Part shown: positions 6,455-14,102 of the stretch, one piece after another
How positions within the stretch are numbered: the first letter of the stretch is position 1
Layout of the letters: the number at the start of each line of letters is the position of its first letter
Assembly (NCBI GenBank): GCA_002438845.1
Contig: DJRG01000066.1
Coordinates: 1-23,236, forward strand
Reading direction: 5' to 3'
DNA length: 23,236 nt
Source: Bacteroidales bacterium UBA6366
GTDB lineage: Bacteria; Bacteroidota; Bacteroidia; Bacteroidales; UBA932
Notes under the pieces: generated by a model
Seen by the model: only the letters and a program-made list of their open reading frames with translations
What the model was told of the DNA's origin: nothing
Databases searched by the model: none
Translations under genes and position numbers: made by a program

Positions 6455-8098
6455 ATGAGATCAGGAATATTCATTCGCGCCTTTGTCTGTGCGCTTGCAT
6501 TGTCGCTCGTGGTTCCGGTGGCGGCCCTTCGACAGGCTCAGGGACCGCTTCTCCCAGCCGCCGCACTTGCCCCGTCTATACCGTCGGTCGCTGAGCCTGT
6601 CGAAGCGCCTGTCGAAGCGCCTGCCGCACAGGTCCACGCTTCAAAACCCCTCCCGAAGTCCAAAACCCAACGTTACATTGAGTCCGTTTCCCGAAGCGAG
6701 GCCCTGAAATCCTCCGTCCTCGGAGTCCTTGCCGTCACCGAAGGCGGCGACACCCTCGCCGCATGGAACAGCGATCAGCGTATGATCCCGGCATCCACGA
6801 TGAAACTGATAACCACCGGCATGGCCATCCATCGTCTAGGCCCTGATTATAAATACGTCACCAGAATCGGCTACAACGGCTCGGTCCGGAACGGCATCCT
6901 TGAGGGAGACCTCTACATCGTCGGAGGCGGAGACCCCACAATCGCCTCCAAAGATTCCATCGCCATTCCCCGGGACAAACTGTTCGGCCAATGGAAATCG
7001 TTTCTTGACAAGGCCGGAATCAAAAGCGTCAGCGGCCGCATGATCGGAGACGGCCGCTATTTCGACGGCCCGATGGAGCATGACACCTGGAGCTATCAGG
7101 ACATCGGCACGGCCTACGGGGCTGGTCTCAACGGCTTGAGCTTCTATGAGAACGCCCAAGACTTCAAAGTCAGCGCGGGAGTGTCCGTCGGCTCTCCGGT
7201 GAATGTCACCCCCGTCTACCCGGTCACCCCATGGATGAAGTATGAATATCCCTGCAGAACCGCTCCGGCCGGCACGGGCGACCAATTATACCTCTTTAAC
7301 ACCGAGTACTGTCCGTATGCGGAGGTGCGTGGATCCTTCGCCATTGACCGGAAGCCCAGGACCGAGGAGTTCAGCAACCGGTTTGGGGCGTACACATGCG
7401 CACACTATTTTTGTGAATATCTCAAAGCGGAGGGAATCACGGTGACCCAAGGTCCGGCGGACGTGCGAAATGGCCGTGTGCGGTCTGACCTTTCCGCTGT
7501 CGGGCCGGGACCTTACGCCTCCAGAGTGGATGACCTCACGATGATCGGGATGACATATTCCCCGACCCTTCGCCAGATTGCCCGTGAGACGAACCTTCGG
7601 AGTGACAACTTCTACGCCGAGACCCTTTTTCGTACCCTTGGCCGCAGACTGCACCATTCCGCATCGTACGATTCGAGCTATGTGGCTGTCTCTGAGGTTA
7701 TGAAAAGTCTTGGAGTCGACGCGGATGACGTCCGCATCGTGGACGGCAGCGGTCTGGCTCGCCATAACTATGTCTCTCCGTCGTTTTTTGTCCGTTTTCT
7801 TTCCTCGATGATGGACAGCCCGTCGTTCGGAGACTACATCCAGACCATCGGCCAGCCCGGTGACCGTCACTACGAGTCACGACTGCGCGAGGCCCCGGCC
7901 CAGGTGAAGTCCCGCGTCCATCTGAAGAGCGGCTCCATGAATGGCGTCCGCTGCTTCAGCGGCTACATCGAGCCTTCCTCGGGGGCCAAAGCCGAGACTG
8001 TAGTCTTCTCGATCATGACCAACAACTCTCTCGCCCCGGCCTCTCGCATTGATCCGGTAATTGACCGGATTATAACACTCTTGGCCGCTGAGAATTAA
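6455..8098 (+). CDS. dacB: D-alanyl-D-alanine carboxypeptidase/endopeptidase, PBP4 type (peptidase S13)
   Basis: This 547-residue periplasmic penicillin-binding protein trims or cleaves D-Ala-containing cross-links in peptidoglycan. The three active-site motifs are present: S114-T-M-K117 (nucleophile and general base), S383-D-N385, and K491-S-G493. An N-terminal hydrophobic signal sequence (about 5-24) exports it. Between the signal and the catalytic domain lies a Pro/Ala-rich linker (about 25-68) partly encoded by two copies of the genomic palindromic repeat (RQAQGP, and VAEPVEAP with an extra VEAP). This linker is probably species-specific and disordered. The start at 6455 gives a good signal peptide. 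The gene converges on the NlpC/P60 gene, and the two stop codons overlap. Confidence 0.95.
   Translation: MRSGIFIRAFVCALALSLVVPVAALRQAQGPLLPAAALAPSIPSVAEPVEAPVEAPAAQVHASKPLPKSKTQRYIESVSRSEALKSSVLGVLAVTEGGDTLAAWNSDQRMIPASTMKLITTGMAIHRLGPDYKYVTRIGYNGSVRNGILEGDLYIVGGGDPTIASKDSIAIPRDKLFGQWKSFLDKAGIKSVSGRMIGDGRYFDGPMEHDTWSYQDIGTAYGAGLNGLSFYENAQDFKVSAGVSVGSPVNVTPVYPVTPWMKYEYPCRTAPAGTGDQLYLFNTEYCPYAEVRGSFAIDRKPRTEEFSNRFGAYTCAHYFCEYLKAEGITVTQGPADVRNGRVRSDLSAVGPGPYASRVDDLTMIGMTYSPTLRQIARETNLRSDNFYAETLFRTLGRRLHHSASYDSSYVAVSEVMKSLGVDADDVRIVDGSGLARHNYVSPSFFVRFLSSMMDSPSFGDYIQTIGQPGDRHYESRLREAPAQVKSRVHLKSGSMNGVRCFSGYIEPSSGAKAETVVFSIMTNNSLAPASRIDPVIDRIITLLAAEN
6527..6622. repeat. Two palindromic repeat copies inside dacB, opposite orientations
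   Basis: An inverted copy (CTTCGACAGGCTCAGGGACC) is at 6527-6546. A direct copy is at 6586-6609, followed by a 12-base partial tandem duplication to about 6622. Both keep the reading frame and encode linker residues RQAQGP and VAEPVEAPVEAP. Confidence 0.88.
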
Positions 8099-9156
8099 TC
8101 CTGCGGAAAATAGAACGGACTGCGGGCGATGGAAACGATTCCTGAATTGGCTTCGTCAATATATCCGATGACCCTGCGTGCCCTAATCGGCTTGCGATTG
8201 TAGAAGTCAGGAGCGGAGAAATCCAGCGAATTGACGCGCACGACCTGTGCCGAATGGATGAACTTCCCCTCACCGATGTACATTCCCACATGGGTGATCC
8301 TCTCCTTGGTGCTGTCCGTGGCGGCCTTGCCCCAGAACAACAGATCGCCGGGAAGCAATCCGCTCCAATCAACATCACCCTGCCCGTTGAATATTCTCAC
8401 ATCCTCCCCGATCCTTGCCTGCTGCGAGGCGTTACGCGGAAGAAGCACTCCGTTGGCGAAATAGACACTGCGTGAGAATCCGCTGCAGTCCACGTTCTTG
8501 ATGGACGTGCCTCCCCACATGTACGGAACCCCGAGGAACCGATAACCGGTCTCAAGAAGATCCTTCCTGAAACCATTCTCGTCCGAAGTCCTGTCCTTGC
8601 GGTCGTCAGCCCATTTGTGGAACACAGCGACATCCTTGGCCGGAACATACCCGGTCTTGCCGGACGGAAGCACGACACCCGCGAACTTCCTCTTCACTAC
8701 GGCCCTGCCTTCTCCGTGGCCGCCGCGGCCCGACTTTGCGCCGTACAGGATTCTAACGACGTCTCCGAGCACAAAATCAGAGACGATCCTCGACTCCACA
8801 GAAGGCTCCTCGTAGATGTGGGAGTAAGCGGAAGTACAGATGTATTTCGGGGCCCCAAGATATTCTTTGAGATCTATTTCATCCATTGCGACAAGCCCGA
8901 TTTCGTTGACCCAGGCCGTGTAAGGCTCCGGGCTTTTGATCTTTACCCAGTAGCCGGTCTTGTCCAAAACCTCGACGACGGTCCCCATCAGCGCCTGGTC
9001 TCCAAGCTCTGCGGCATAGTCAGGAGCCTCCCTCATGAAATTGGCGGAAAACTCAACCACCGCCCACTTCTTCCCGGCCTCTTGAGCTGATGCCAAACAA
9101 TTGAACGACAAGGCAACCGCAGCCGCGGAAGACAGAAATTTCAGGAATATATTCAT
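8095..9156 (-). CDS. SH3-domain NlpC/P60 peptidoglycan endopeptidase
   Basis: This 353-residue exported protein has a signal peptide (about 1-24, with cleavage likely near ASA-Q). Bacterial SH3-like modules span about 30-175, and a C-terminal NlpC/P60 cysteine peptidase domain spans about 198-335. The catalytic residues are C224 in DCSGF, H289 in THVGMYIG and probably H301 in FIHSA. Such enzymes cut gamma-D-glutamyl to diamino-acid bonds in stem peptides, for wall turnover or recycling of muropeptides. N20 and C21 region LSFNC also resembles a weak lipobox, so lipid anchoring is an alternative. The gene is convergent with dacB and overlaps it by four bases at the stops. It is divergent from the radical SAM gene. 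Confidence 0.92.
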   Translation of the reverse strand: MNIFLKFLSSAAAVALSFNCLASAQEAGKKWAVVEFSANFMREAPDYAAELGDQALMGTVVEVLDKTGYWVKIKSPEPYTAWVNEIGLVAMDEIDLKEYLGAPKYICTSAYSHIYEEPSVESRIVSDFVLGDVVRILYGAKSGRGGHGEGRAVVKRKFAGVVLPSGKTGYVPAKDVAVFHKWADDRKDRTSDENGFRKDLLETGYRFLGVPYMWGGTSIKNVDCSGFSRSVYFANGVLLPRNASQQARIGEDVRIFNGQGDVDWSGLLPGDLLFWGKAATDSTKERITHVGMYIGEGKFIHSAQVVRVNSLDFSAPDFYNRKPIRARRVIGYIDEANSGIVSIARSPFYFPQD

Positions 9157-9170
9157 GTCTCTCTATGTTT

Positions 9171-9204
9171 TTTGCGTAAAAATATTCACAATTGATTAGT
9201 TTTG
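9171..9204 (+). promoter_or_regulatory. Promoter of the YhcC-like radical SAM gene
   Basis: TTTG at 9171-9174 and TAGTTTTG at 9197-9204 are separated by 22 bases, slightly longer than ideal. The ATG at 9213 follows eight bases after the -7 box, so the leader would be only about four bases. Confidence 0.55.
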
Positions 9205-9208
9205 CAAG
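9177..9208 (-). promoter_or_regulatory. Possible promoter of the NlpC/P60 gene
   Basis: On the minus strand TATTTTTA (9184-9177) is one base off TAnnTTTG, with CTTG 20 bases upstream. It overlaps the opposite-strand radical SAM promoter. Confidence 0.35.
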
Positions 9209-9212
9209 TAAT

Positions 9213-10280
9213 ATGTTTGACTTTTCGGGAGGTAAGAGGTATAACTCATTTGTCGGCTACTATCGCCGCAAGTATGGAGAGCGGCTCCAGAAACTGGTTC
9301 TGGACGCCGGTTTCTCGTGCCCGAACCGTGACGGAACCGTGGGTAGAGGCGGGTGCACCTATTGTGACAACGCCGCCTTTCATCCAGGCTACAGCACGGC
9401 GGGCAAGCCGCTGTTGGATCAAATAGAGGAAGGAATCGAATTCCAAAAGGTCCGCTACCCAAGGGCGAGGCACTATCTTGCCTATTTTCAGGCATATTCA
9501 AACACCTATGCTCCGCTTGAAAGGTTAAGGGCTCTTTATGAGGAAGTTCTGAGTCACCCTGATGTGGTCGGAATAGTCATCGGCACACGTCCGGACTGTG
9601 TCGACGAGCGGAAACTGGATTATCTCGCGGACCTTGCCGGAGGACGAGTATTGAATGGCTGGCATCGGTCGCTTCGACAGGCTCAGCGGCCAAATATTCA
9701 GACCGGGACTCTGAACAATCCGGTCGCTGAGCTTGTCGAAGCGCCCGGAACCGCCCTGGCCGCCCCGATAGTAGTGGTCGAGTACGGCATCGAATCCTGC
9801 TATGACAACACCCTGCGCCACATCAACCGTGGCCACGACTTTGAATGCGCCCGCCGTGCCGTCGCAATGACAGCCGAAAGAGGCATCGACACCGGCGCCC
9901 ATTTCATCCTCGGCCTCCCCGGCGAGACCAGAGAGATGCTTTTGGACCAGTGCGGCCTCATCTCCTCCCTTCCGTTGCGCTCCGTCAAGTTCCATCAGCT
10001 TCAGATAGTCAAAGGCACAGCGATGGAAAAGGAATATTCCGCCGCTCCCTCGGCCTTCTACCGTCCCGGTCTCGAGGACTATCTGGACTTTGTCGCCGAC
10101 ATCCTTGAACGCCTCCGTCCGGACCTTTATATAGAGCGCGTCGCCGGAGAGGTTCCCCCACGTTTTGTCAACGACACCCCATGGGGTCTTGTCCGCAATT
10201 TTGAGATCCTTCGCATGCTTGACAGACGCCTGGAGGAATGCGACACCTGGCAAGGACGGCTCTATTCATGCGCATATTGA
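9213..10280 (+). CDS. YhcC-like (TIGR01212-type) radical SAM protein with a repeat-encoded insertion
   Basis: The 355-residue protein carries the iron-sulfur cluster cysteines C36, C48 and C51 in CPNRDGTVGRGGCTYC, typical of the YhcC/TIGR01212 radical SAM family. VEYGIES, NRGHDF and GLPGE are further family motifs. The reaction is not firmly established. I start at the ATG at 9213; a TTG 21 bases upstream lies inside the promoter. Residues about 145-184 are unusual: an inverted pair of the palindromic repeat encodes RSLRQAQRP and VAELVEAP between LADLAGGR and the strand IVVVEYGIES, where relatives are normally continuous. The extra ~35 residues fit a loop of the barrel. The protein should be cytoplasmic. 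It stands in its own transcription unit. Confidence 0.9.
   Translation: MFDFSGGKRYNSFVGYYRRKYGERLQKLVLDAGFSCPNRDGTVGRGGCTYCDNAAFHPGYSTAGKPLLDQIEEGIEFQKVRYPRARHYLAYFQAYSNTYAPLERLRALYEEVLSHPDVVGIVIGTRPDCVDERKLDYLADLAGGRVLNGWHRSLRQAQRPNIQTGTLNNPVAELVEAPGTALAAPIVVVEYGIESCYDNTLRHINRGHDFECARRAVAMTAERGIDTGAHFILGLPGETREMLLDQCGLISSLPLRSVKFHQLQIVKGTAMEKEYSAAPSAFYRPGLEDYLDFVADILERLRPDLYIERVAGEVPPRFVNDTPWGLVRNFEILRMLDRRLEECDTWQGRLYSCAY
9667..9745. repeat. Inverted pair of palindromic repeats inside the radical SAM gene
   Basis: One copy at 9667-9691 is in reverse orientation and one at 9722-9745 is direct, separated by 30 bases. Together they can form a larger hairpin. The insertion is in frame and free of stops. 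Confidence 0.9.
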
Positions 10281-10288
10281 AAAAAAAC

Positions 10289-10314
10289 ATCGGTTTAGTG
10301 ATGTCTAAACCATG
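10289..10314 (+). terminator. Possible hairpin after the radical SAM gene
   Basis: GGTTTAG (10292-10298) pairs with CTAAACC (10305-10311) around a six-base loop, and CAT/ATG extends the stem past a bulged C. No T-run follows, so it may be a weak terminator or only an mRNA-end structure. Confidence 0.35.
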
Positions 10315-10345
10315 CCCGTCACAGCAACATTTGCGTGAAAATTCT

Positions 10346-10353
10346 TATATTTG
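10346..10353 (+). promoter_or_regulatory. -7 element of the guaB operon
   Basis: TATATTTG matches TAnnTTTG. The start should be near 10358, leaving about 14 bases before the ATG at 10372. A good -33 box is not visible at 19-20 bases. Confidence 0.55.
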
Positions 10354-10371
10354 TCAAATTTATTTGAGACT

Positions 10372-11841
10372 ATGGCGAAGTTTGTAAACCGAGAGATTCC
10401 TGAAGGCCTCACCTTCGATGACGTTTTGCTCGTTCCGGCACATTCCGATGTACTTCCTCGTGACGTGGATGTCACAACAAATTTCACAACCGACATCAAA
10501 CTCCACACGCCGATCGTGTCCGCCGCTATGGACACGGTGACGGAGGCGGATCTTGCCATCGCGATGGCAAGGGCCGGAGGTATTGGTGTGATTCACAAGA
10601 ATATGACGATTGAGAAGCAGTGCGAGCAGGTGCGTCATGTAAAGAGGGCCGAGAACGGCATGATCTACGATCCGGTGACAATCAGCCCGGACGCCACCGT
10701 AGGCAATGCCCTTGCGATGATGAAGAAACATCACATCGGCGGGATCCCGGTTGTGGACGCCAACGGATTCCTCATCGGAATCGTCACGAACCGTGACTTG
10801 AGATTCCAGGAGGACATGCAGCTGCCTATCGCCCAGGTGATGACAAAGGACGGTCTTGTGACGGCGCCTAAGGGCATAACCCTGGCCGAAGCCACGAAGA
10901 TCCTCCAGCGCAGCAAGGTAGAGAAACTTCCTGTGGTGGACAACGATGGCAAGCTTGTGGGACTGATCACCTACAAGGACCTCATGAAGATCAAGGACAA
11001 CCCGATAGCGTCCAAAGACAGCAAGGGACGTCTTCTTGTCGCCGCCGCCGCCGGAATCAAGTCTGACACCATCGAGAGGATCGGCATGTTGATTGACGCT
11101 GGTGCTGATGCCGTCGTGCTTGACACGGCTCACGGCCATTCCGAGGGCGTCCTCAAGATGATAAGGAAAGCCTGCGAAGCCTATAAGGATTTTCAGATCG
11201 TAGCGGGCAACGTCGCCACAGCCGCCGGTGCCAAGGCTCTTGCGGAGGCGGGCGTGAAGGCTGTCAAGGTGGGAATAGGCCCTGGCTCTATCTGTACGAC
11301 TAGAATCATCGCCGGAATCGGTGTCCCTCAGCTCACGGCTGTGATGGAAGCCTCGTACGCCCTTAAGGGGACCGGAGTTCCAGTGATCGCTGACGGAGGC
11401 ATAAGGTATTCAGGAGACATTGTCAAGGCTCTCGCCGCCGGTGCCAGCACCATCATGGCGGGCTCCCTGCTTGCCGGAACCGAAGAATCTCCAGGCGAGA
11501 CAATCATCATGAACGGCCGCCGCTTCAAGTCCTATCGTGGCATGGGATCCCTTGAGGCCATGGAGCAAGGCTCGAAGGATAGGTACTTCCAGGACATGGA
11601 GTCCGACATCAAGAAGCTCGTTCCGGAGGGAATCGTGGCCCAAGTCCCTTACAAAGGGACGGTTTCCGAGGTCGTATATCAGCTTGTGGGCGGCCTGAGG
11701 GCCGGTATGGGCTACTGCGGCGCGCGCGACATCGAGGCTCTGCGTGACGCACAGTTCGTCCGCATCACAAACGCCGGTTTCCTTGAGAGTCACCCTCATG
11801 ATGTGACCATCACCAAGGAGGCTCCTAACTATTCTCGATAG
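10372..11841 (+). CDS. guaB: Inosine-5'-monophosphate dehydrogenase GuaB
   Basis: This 489-residue protein catalyses the NAD-dependent oxidation of IMP to XMP, the committed step of guanine nucleotide synthesis. The catalytic cysteine is C308 in GPGSICTTR. The IMP-binding segment IADGGIRYSG and the flap region NGRRFKSYRGMGSLEAM are present. Two CBS domains, about residues 95-205, interrupt the TIM barrel as usual and probably sense purine nucleotides. I chose the ATG at 10372 (MAKFVNREI); a TTG at 10351 overlaps the promoter. It heads a tight operon, with the next gene starting six bases after its stop, so guanine nucleotide synthesis is co-transcribed with outer-membrane biogenesis factors. 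Confidence 0.97.
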   Translation: MAKFVNREIPEGLTFDDVLLVPAHSDVLPRDVDVTTNFTTDIKLHTPIVSAAMDTVTEADLAIAMARAGGIGVIHKNMTIEKQCEQVRHVKRAENGMIYDPVTISPDATVGNALAMMKKHHIGGIPVVDANGFLIGIVTNRDLRFQEDMQLPIAQVMTKDGLVTAPKGITLAEATKILQRSKVEKLPVVDNDGKLVGLITYKDLMKIKDNPIASKDSKGRLLVAAAAGIKSDTIERIGMLIDAGADAVVLDTAHGHSEGVLKMIRKACEAYKDFQIVAGNVATAAGAKALAEAGVKAVKVGIGPGSICTTRIIAGIGVPQLTAVMEASYALKGTGVPVIADGGIRYSGDIVKALAAGASTIMAGSLLAGTEESPGETIIMNGRRFKSYRGMGSLEAMEQGSKDRYFQDMESDIKKLVPEGIVAQVPYKGTVSEVVYQLVGGLRAGMGYCGARDIEALRDAQFVRITNAGFLESHPHDVTITKEAPNYSR

Positions 11842-11847
11842 GCACTG

Positions 11848-12711
11848 ATGTTAAGGGATCTCGGAATATTCATAATGGCTGCCGCCTTTGCCGTCCTGCC
11901 ATCCTGCAAGGCCATTTCATCCCTCATCCATGATGGGGAAGTGGTCGCCAGGCTGGGGGATCACAAACTCTACCGCTCCGAGTTGGATGACGTGATCCCC
12001 AAGGGCACCTCTCCTGAGGACAGCGTGAAGCTGGCCGGCATCTACATAAACTCCTGGGCTCGGGACAAGGCGTTCGTCGACATCGCGCAGCAGCGTCTTT
12101 CCAAGGAGGAAAAGGATGTGTCAAAGGAACTTGAGGCCTACCGTCAGTCGCTCCTTCGCTACCGTTACGAGCAAAGGTACATCAACGAACGGCTTGACAC
12201 GACAGTCTCTGAGAAACAGATCGAGGAGTACTACAGTACCCATCCGGAATCTTTCAGACTGGAACGTCCGATCATGAAGGCCAGATTCCTGAACATCTCC
12301 AAAGACTCTCCGAATCTGCCCAAACTCAAGAAATTGATGTCTTCTGACAAAGTCGAGGACGTGATCGCCGCGGACAGCATCGCGTTCAATTCGACCCAGC
12401 GCTACCATGATTACTCCAACGAATGGATTGATGCCGTCAAGCTTGCCGCTGAGTTCGGGGTGGATTACGTCCAGATGCTTTCCTGCAGGAACGGACAGTT
12501 CATCCAGATGCCTGACGGAGAAAACAACGTCTCTGTCGCGTTCATCGTGGACTACAAAAAGGCCGATGAGGTGGCTCCGGTGGAGTATTGTGCCGACAGG
12601 ATAAGGGACATCATCCTAAGTGGAAGAAAGCATGAGCTCCTTGCCGGTTTGGAACGGGACTTGATAGAAGACGCCAAGGTTAAGGAGAATTTTGTAATAT
12701 ATTCGAAATGA
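11848..12711 (+). CDS. SurA-N-like periplasmic lipoprotein lacking a rotamase domain
   Basis: This 287-residue protein begins with a signal sequence ending in the lipobox LPSC, so C20 is the likely lipidated residue. The rest is mostly helical. DGEVVARLGDHKLYRSELDD resembles the start of SurA-type chaperones, where a strand and helix precede a long helical domain, and SEKQIEEYYSTHPESFRLER matches the region just before a parvulin domain. The parvulin motifs themselves are not visible. It may therefore act as a holdase-type chaperone or partner of the SurA-like protein encoded next. Its stop overlaps the downstream start (ATGA), indicating translational coupling. Confidence 0.8.
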   Translation: MLRDLGIFIMAAAFAVLPSCKAISSLIHDGEVVARLGDHKLYRSELDDVIPKGTSPEDSVKLAGIYINSWARDKAFVDIAQQRLSKEEKDVSKELEAYRQSLLRYRYEQRYINERLDTTVSEKQIEEYYSTHPESFRLERPIMKARFLNISKDSPNLPKLKKLMSSDKVEDVIAADSIAFNSTQRYHDYSNEWIDAVKLAAEFGVDYVQMLSCRNGQFIQMPDGENNVSVAFIVDYKKADEVAPVEYCADRIRDIILSGRKHELLAGLERDLIEDAKVKENFVIYSK

Positions 12712-14102
12712 TAAGGAAAACAGCAATCACCATCTTCGCCCTCGCAGCGACCTGCGCGATGGCTTCAGCCCAGAAATACAAATACGTTGACAAGACCATC
12801 GCTGTCGTCGGCAACGAGGCGGTAATGATTTCCGACATTGAAAATGCCGTAAAGGACCGCAACGCCCAGGGCATGTCTTCGGACAGGAATGTCCGTTGTG
12901 AGGTGCTGGAAGCCATCCTTGAGTCCAAACTATTCCTGATGCAAGCCAGGATCGACTCATTGACTGTCAATCAGGACATGGTCGAGGGAAGCCTTTCCCA
13001 GCAGGCGGACAGGATGCTGACCTACTTGGGCGGCGAGGACAAGGTTGAGGAATATTTCGGCAAGCCTCTTTACCGCCTTCGTCAGGAATGGCGCAAGCAG
13101 TACGAGGACATGAGCCTTACCCAGCAGGCCCAGCAGGAGATCATGAAGAAGATCCCCGAGATGACTCCTTATGATGTAAAGGAATATCTTGACACGGTTG
13201 ACGCGAAGAACCTTCCGATAGTTCCGATCAAGTACCAGCTCAGTCAGATCTGCCGTTATCCAGACCGCGAGGCCGCCAACATGGCTGTCCGCGAGAAACT
13301 TCTGGATCTTCGCGAGAGGATCATCAACGGAGAGAAATTCTCGACCCTCGCGCGGATATATTCGGAGGATCCTGGCAGCGCCCGCAAAGGCGGTGAGCTT
13401 GGAATGGCTTCAAAGTCAATCTTCTGGCCTGTGTTCTCGGACGCTGCCATGGCTCTCAAGCCTGGGGTGATCTCCCAGATTGTCGAGACCCCGGACGGAT
13501 TCCACATCATCGAGGTCATCGAAAAGAAAGGCGACATGTTCAATGCCCGCCATATTCTGATGAAGCCTAAGTACACTGATGAGGACAGGGAGAAGGCCTT
13601 CAAGACCCTGGACAGTCTCCGTACAGAGATCAACAACAACGCTGTGTCATTCCAGATGGCGGCCAAATTCTACTCTCAGGATCCCGCCACCAAGACAAAC
13701 GGAGGGCAGATGTCCGACCCTAACACAGGCTCCGCCTATTTCGAGATCGACCAGCTCAAGCCCGAAGACTATCTGGCCATCAAGGATTTGAAGGAGGGTG
13801 AGATTTCCGAGCCGGTGGAATCCACCGACAACGATGGGCGTCAGGATCAGGTCAAGGACTATGTTGTCGGCAAGACAATCTACAAGATCATCCGTGTGGA
13901 CAAGATCATCCCCGCCCACACCGCATCCTTTGATGAGGATTTCAGCCAGCTTCAGGAGCAGGTCCGCCAGGACAAGCAGATGAAGGCCATCGATGATTTC
14001 CTCGCCGGCAAGATCAAGGAAACACACATCGTCATCGACCCGATGTTCAAGGACTGCGAGTTCCGTCGTCCGGGCTGGGCGGCAAAGTTCGCTGAAGACT
14101 GA
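12708..14102 (+). CDS. SurA-like periplasmic chaperone with two parvulin (PpiC) domains
   Basis: The 464-residue protein has a signal peptide ending near MASA-Q (residue 21). It continues with the SurA N-terminal signature VDKTIAVVGNEAVMISDIEN and a helical domain to about 170, then two parvulin-type rotamase regions. The first spans about 172-275 (FSTLARIYSEDPGSARKGGE, GFHIIEVIE). The second spans about 280-400 (NARHILMKPKYTDEDREKAF, YSQDPATKTNGGQMS, YKIIRVDKI). Such proteins keep unfolded outer-membrane proteins soluble in the periplasm and help deliver them to the BAM machinery. It overlaps the preceding gene by four bases and shares one base with the next start (TGATG), so the three envelope genes are translationally coupled. 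Confidence 0.9.
   Translation: MIRKTAITIFALAATCAMASAQKYKYVDKTIAVVGNEAVMISDIENAVKDRNAQGMSSDRNVRCEVLEAILESKLFLMQARIDSLTVNQDMVEGSLSQQADRMLTYLGGEDKVEEYFGKPLYRLRQEWRKQYEDMSLTQQAQQEIMKKIPEMTPYDVKEYLDTVDAKNLPIVPIKYQLSQICRYPDREAANMAVREKLLDLRERIINGEKFSTLARIYSEDPGSARKGGELGMASKSIFWPVFSDAAMALKPGVISQIVETPDGFHIIEVIEKKGDMFNARHILMKPKYTDEDREKAFKTLDSLRTEINNNAVSFQMAAKFYSQDPATKTNGGQMSDPNTGSAYFEIDQLKPEDYLAIKDLKEGEISEPVESTDNDGRQDQVKDYVVGKTIYKIIRVDKIIPAHTASFDEDFSQLQEQVRQDKQMKAIDDFLAGKIKETHIVIDPMFKDCEFRRPGWAAKFAED

Noticed and set aside
9192..9212. TTG start giving seven extra residues to the radical SAM protein
   Set aside because: It would place the -7 box inside the coding region; the ATG at 9213 is better placed.
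10351..10371. TTG start giving seven extra residues to GuaB
   Set aside because: The TTG is part of the TATATTTG promoter box, and MAKFVNREI is a normal IMPDH N-terminus.
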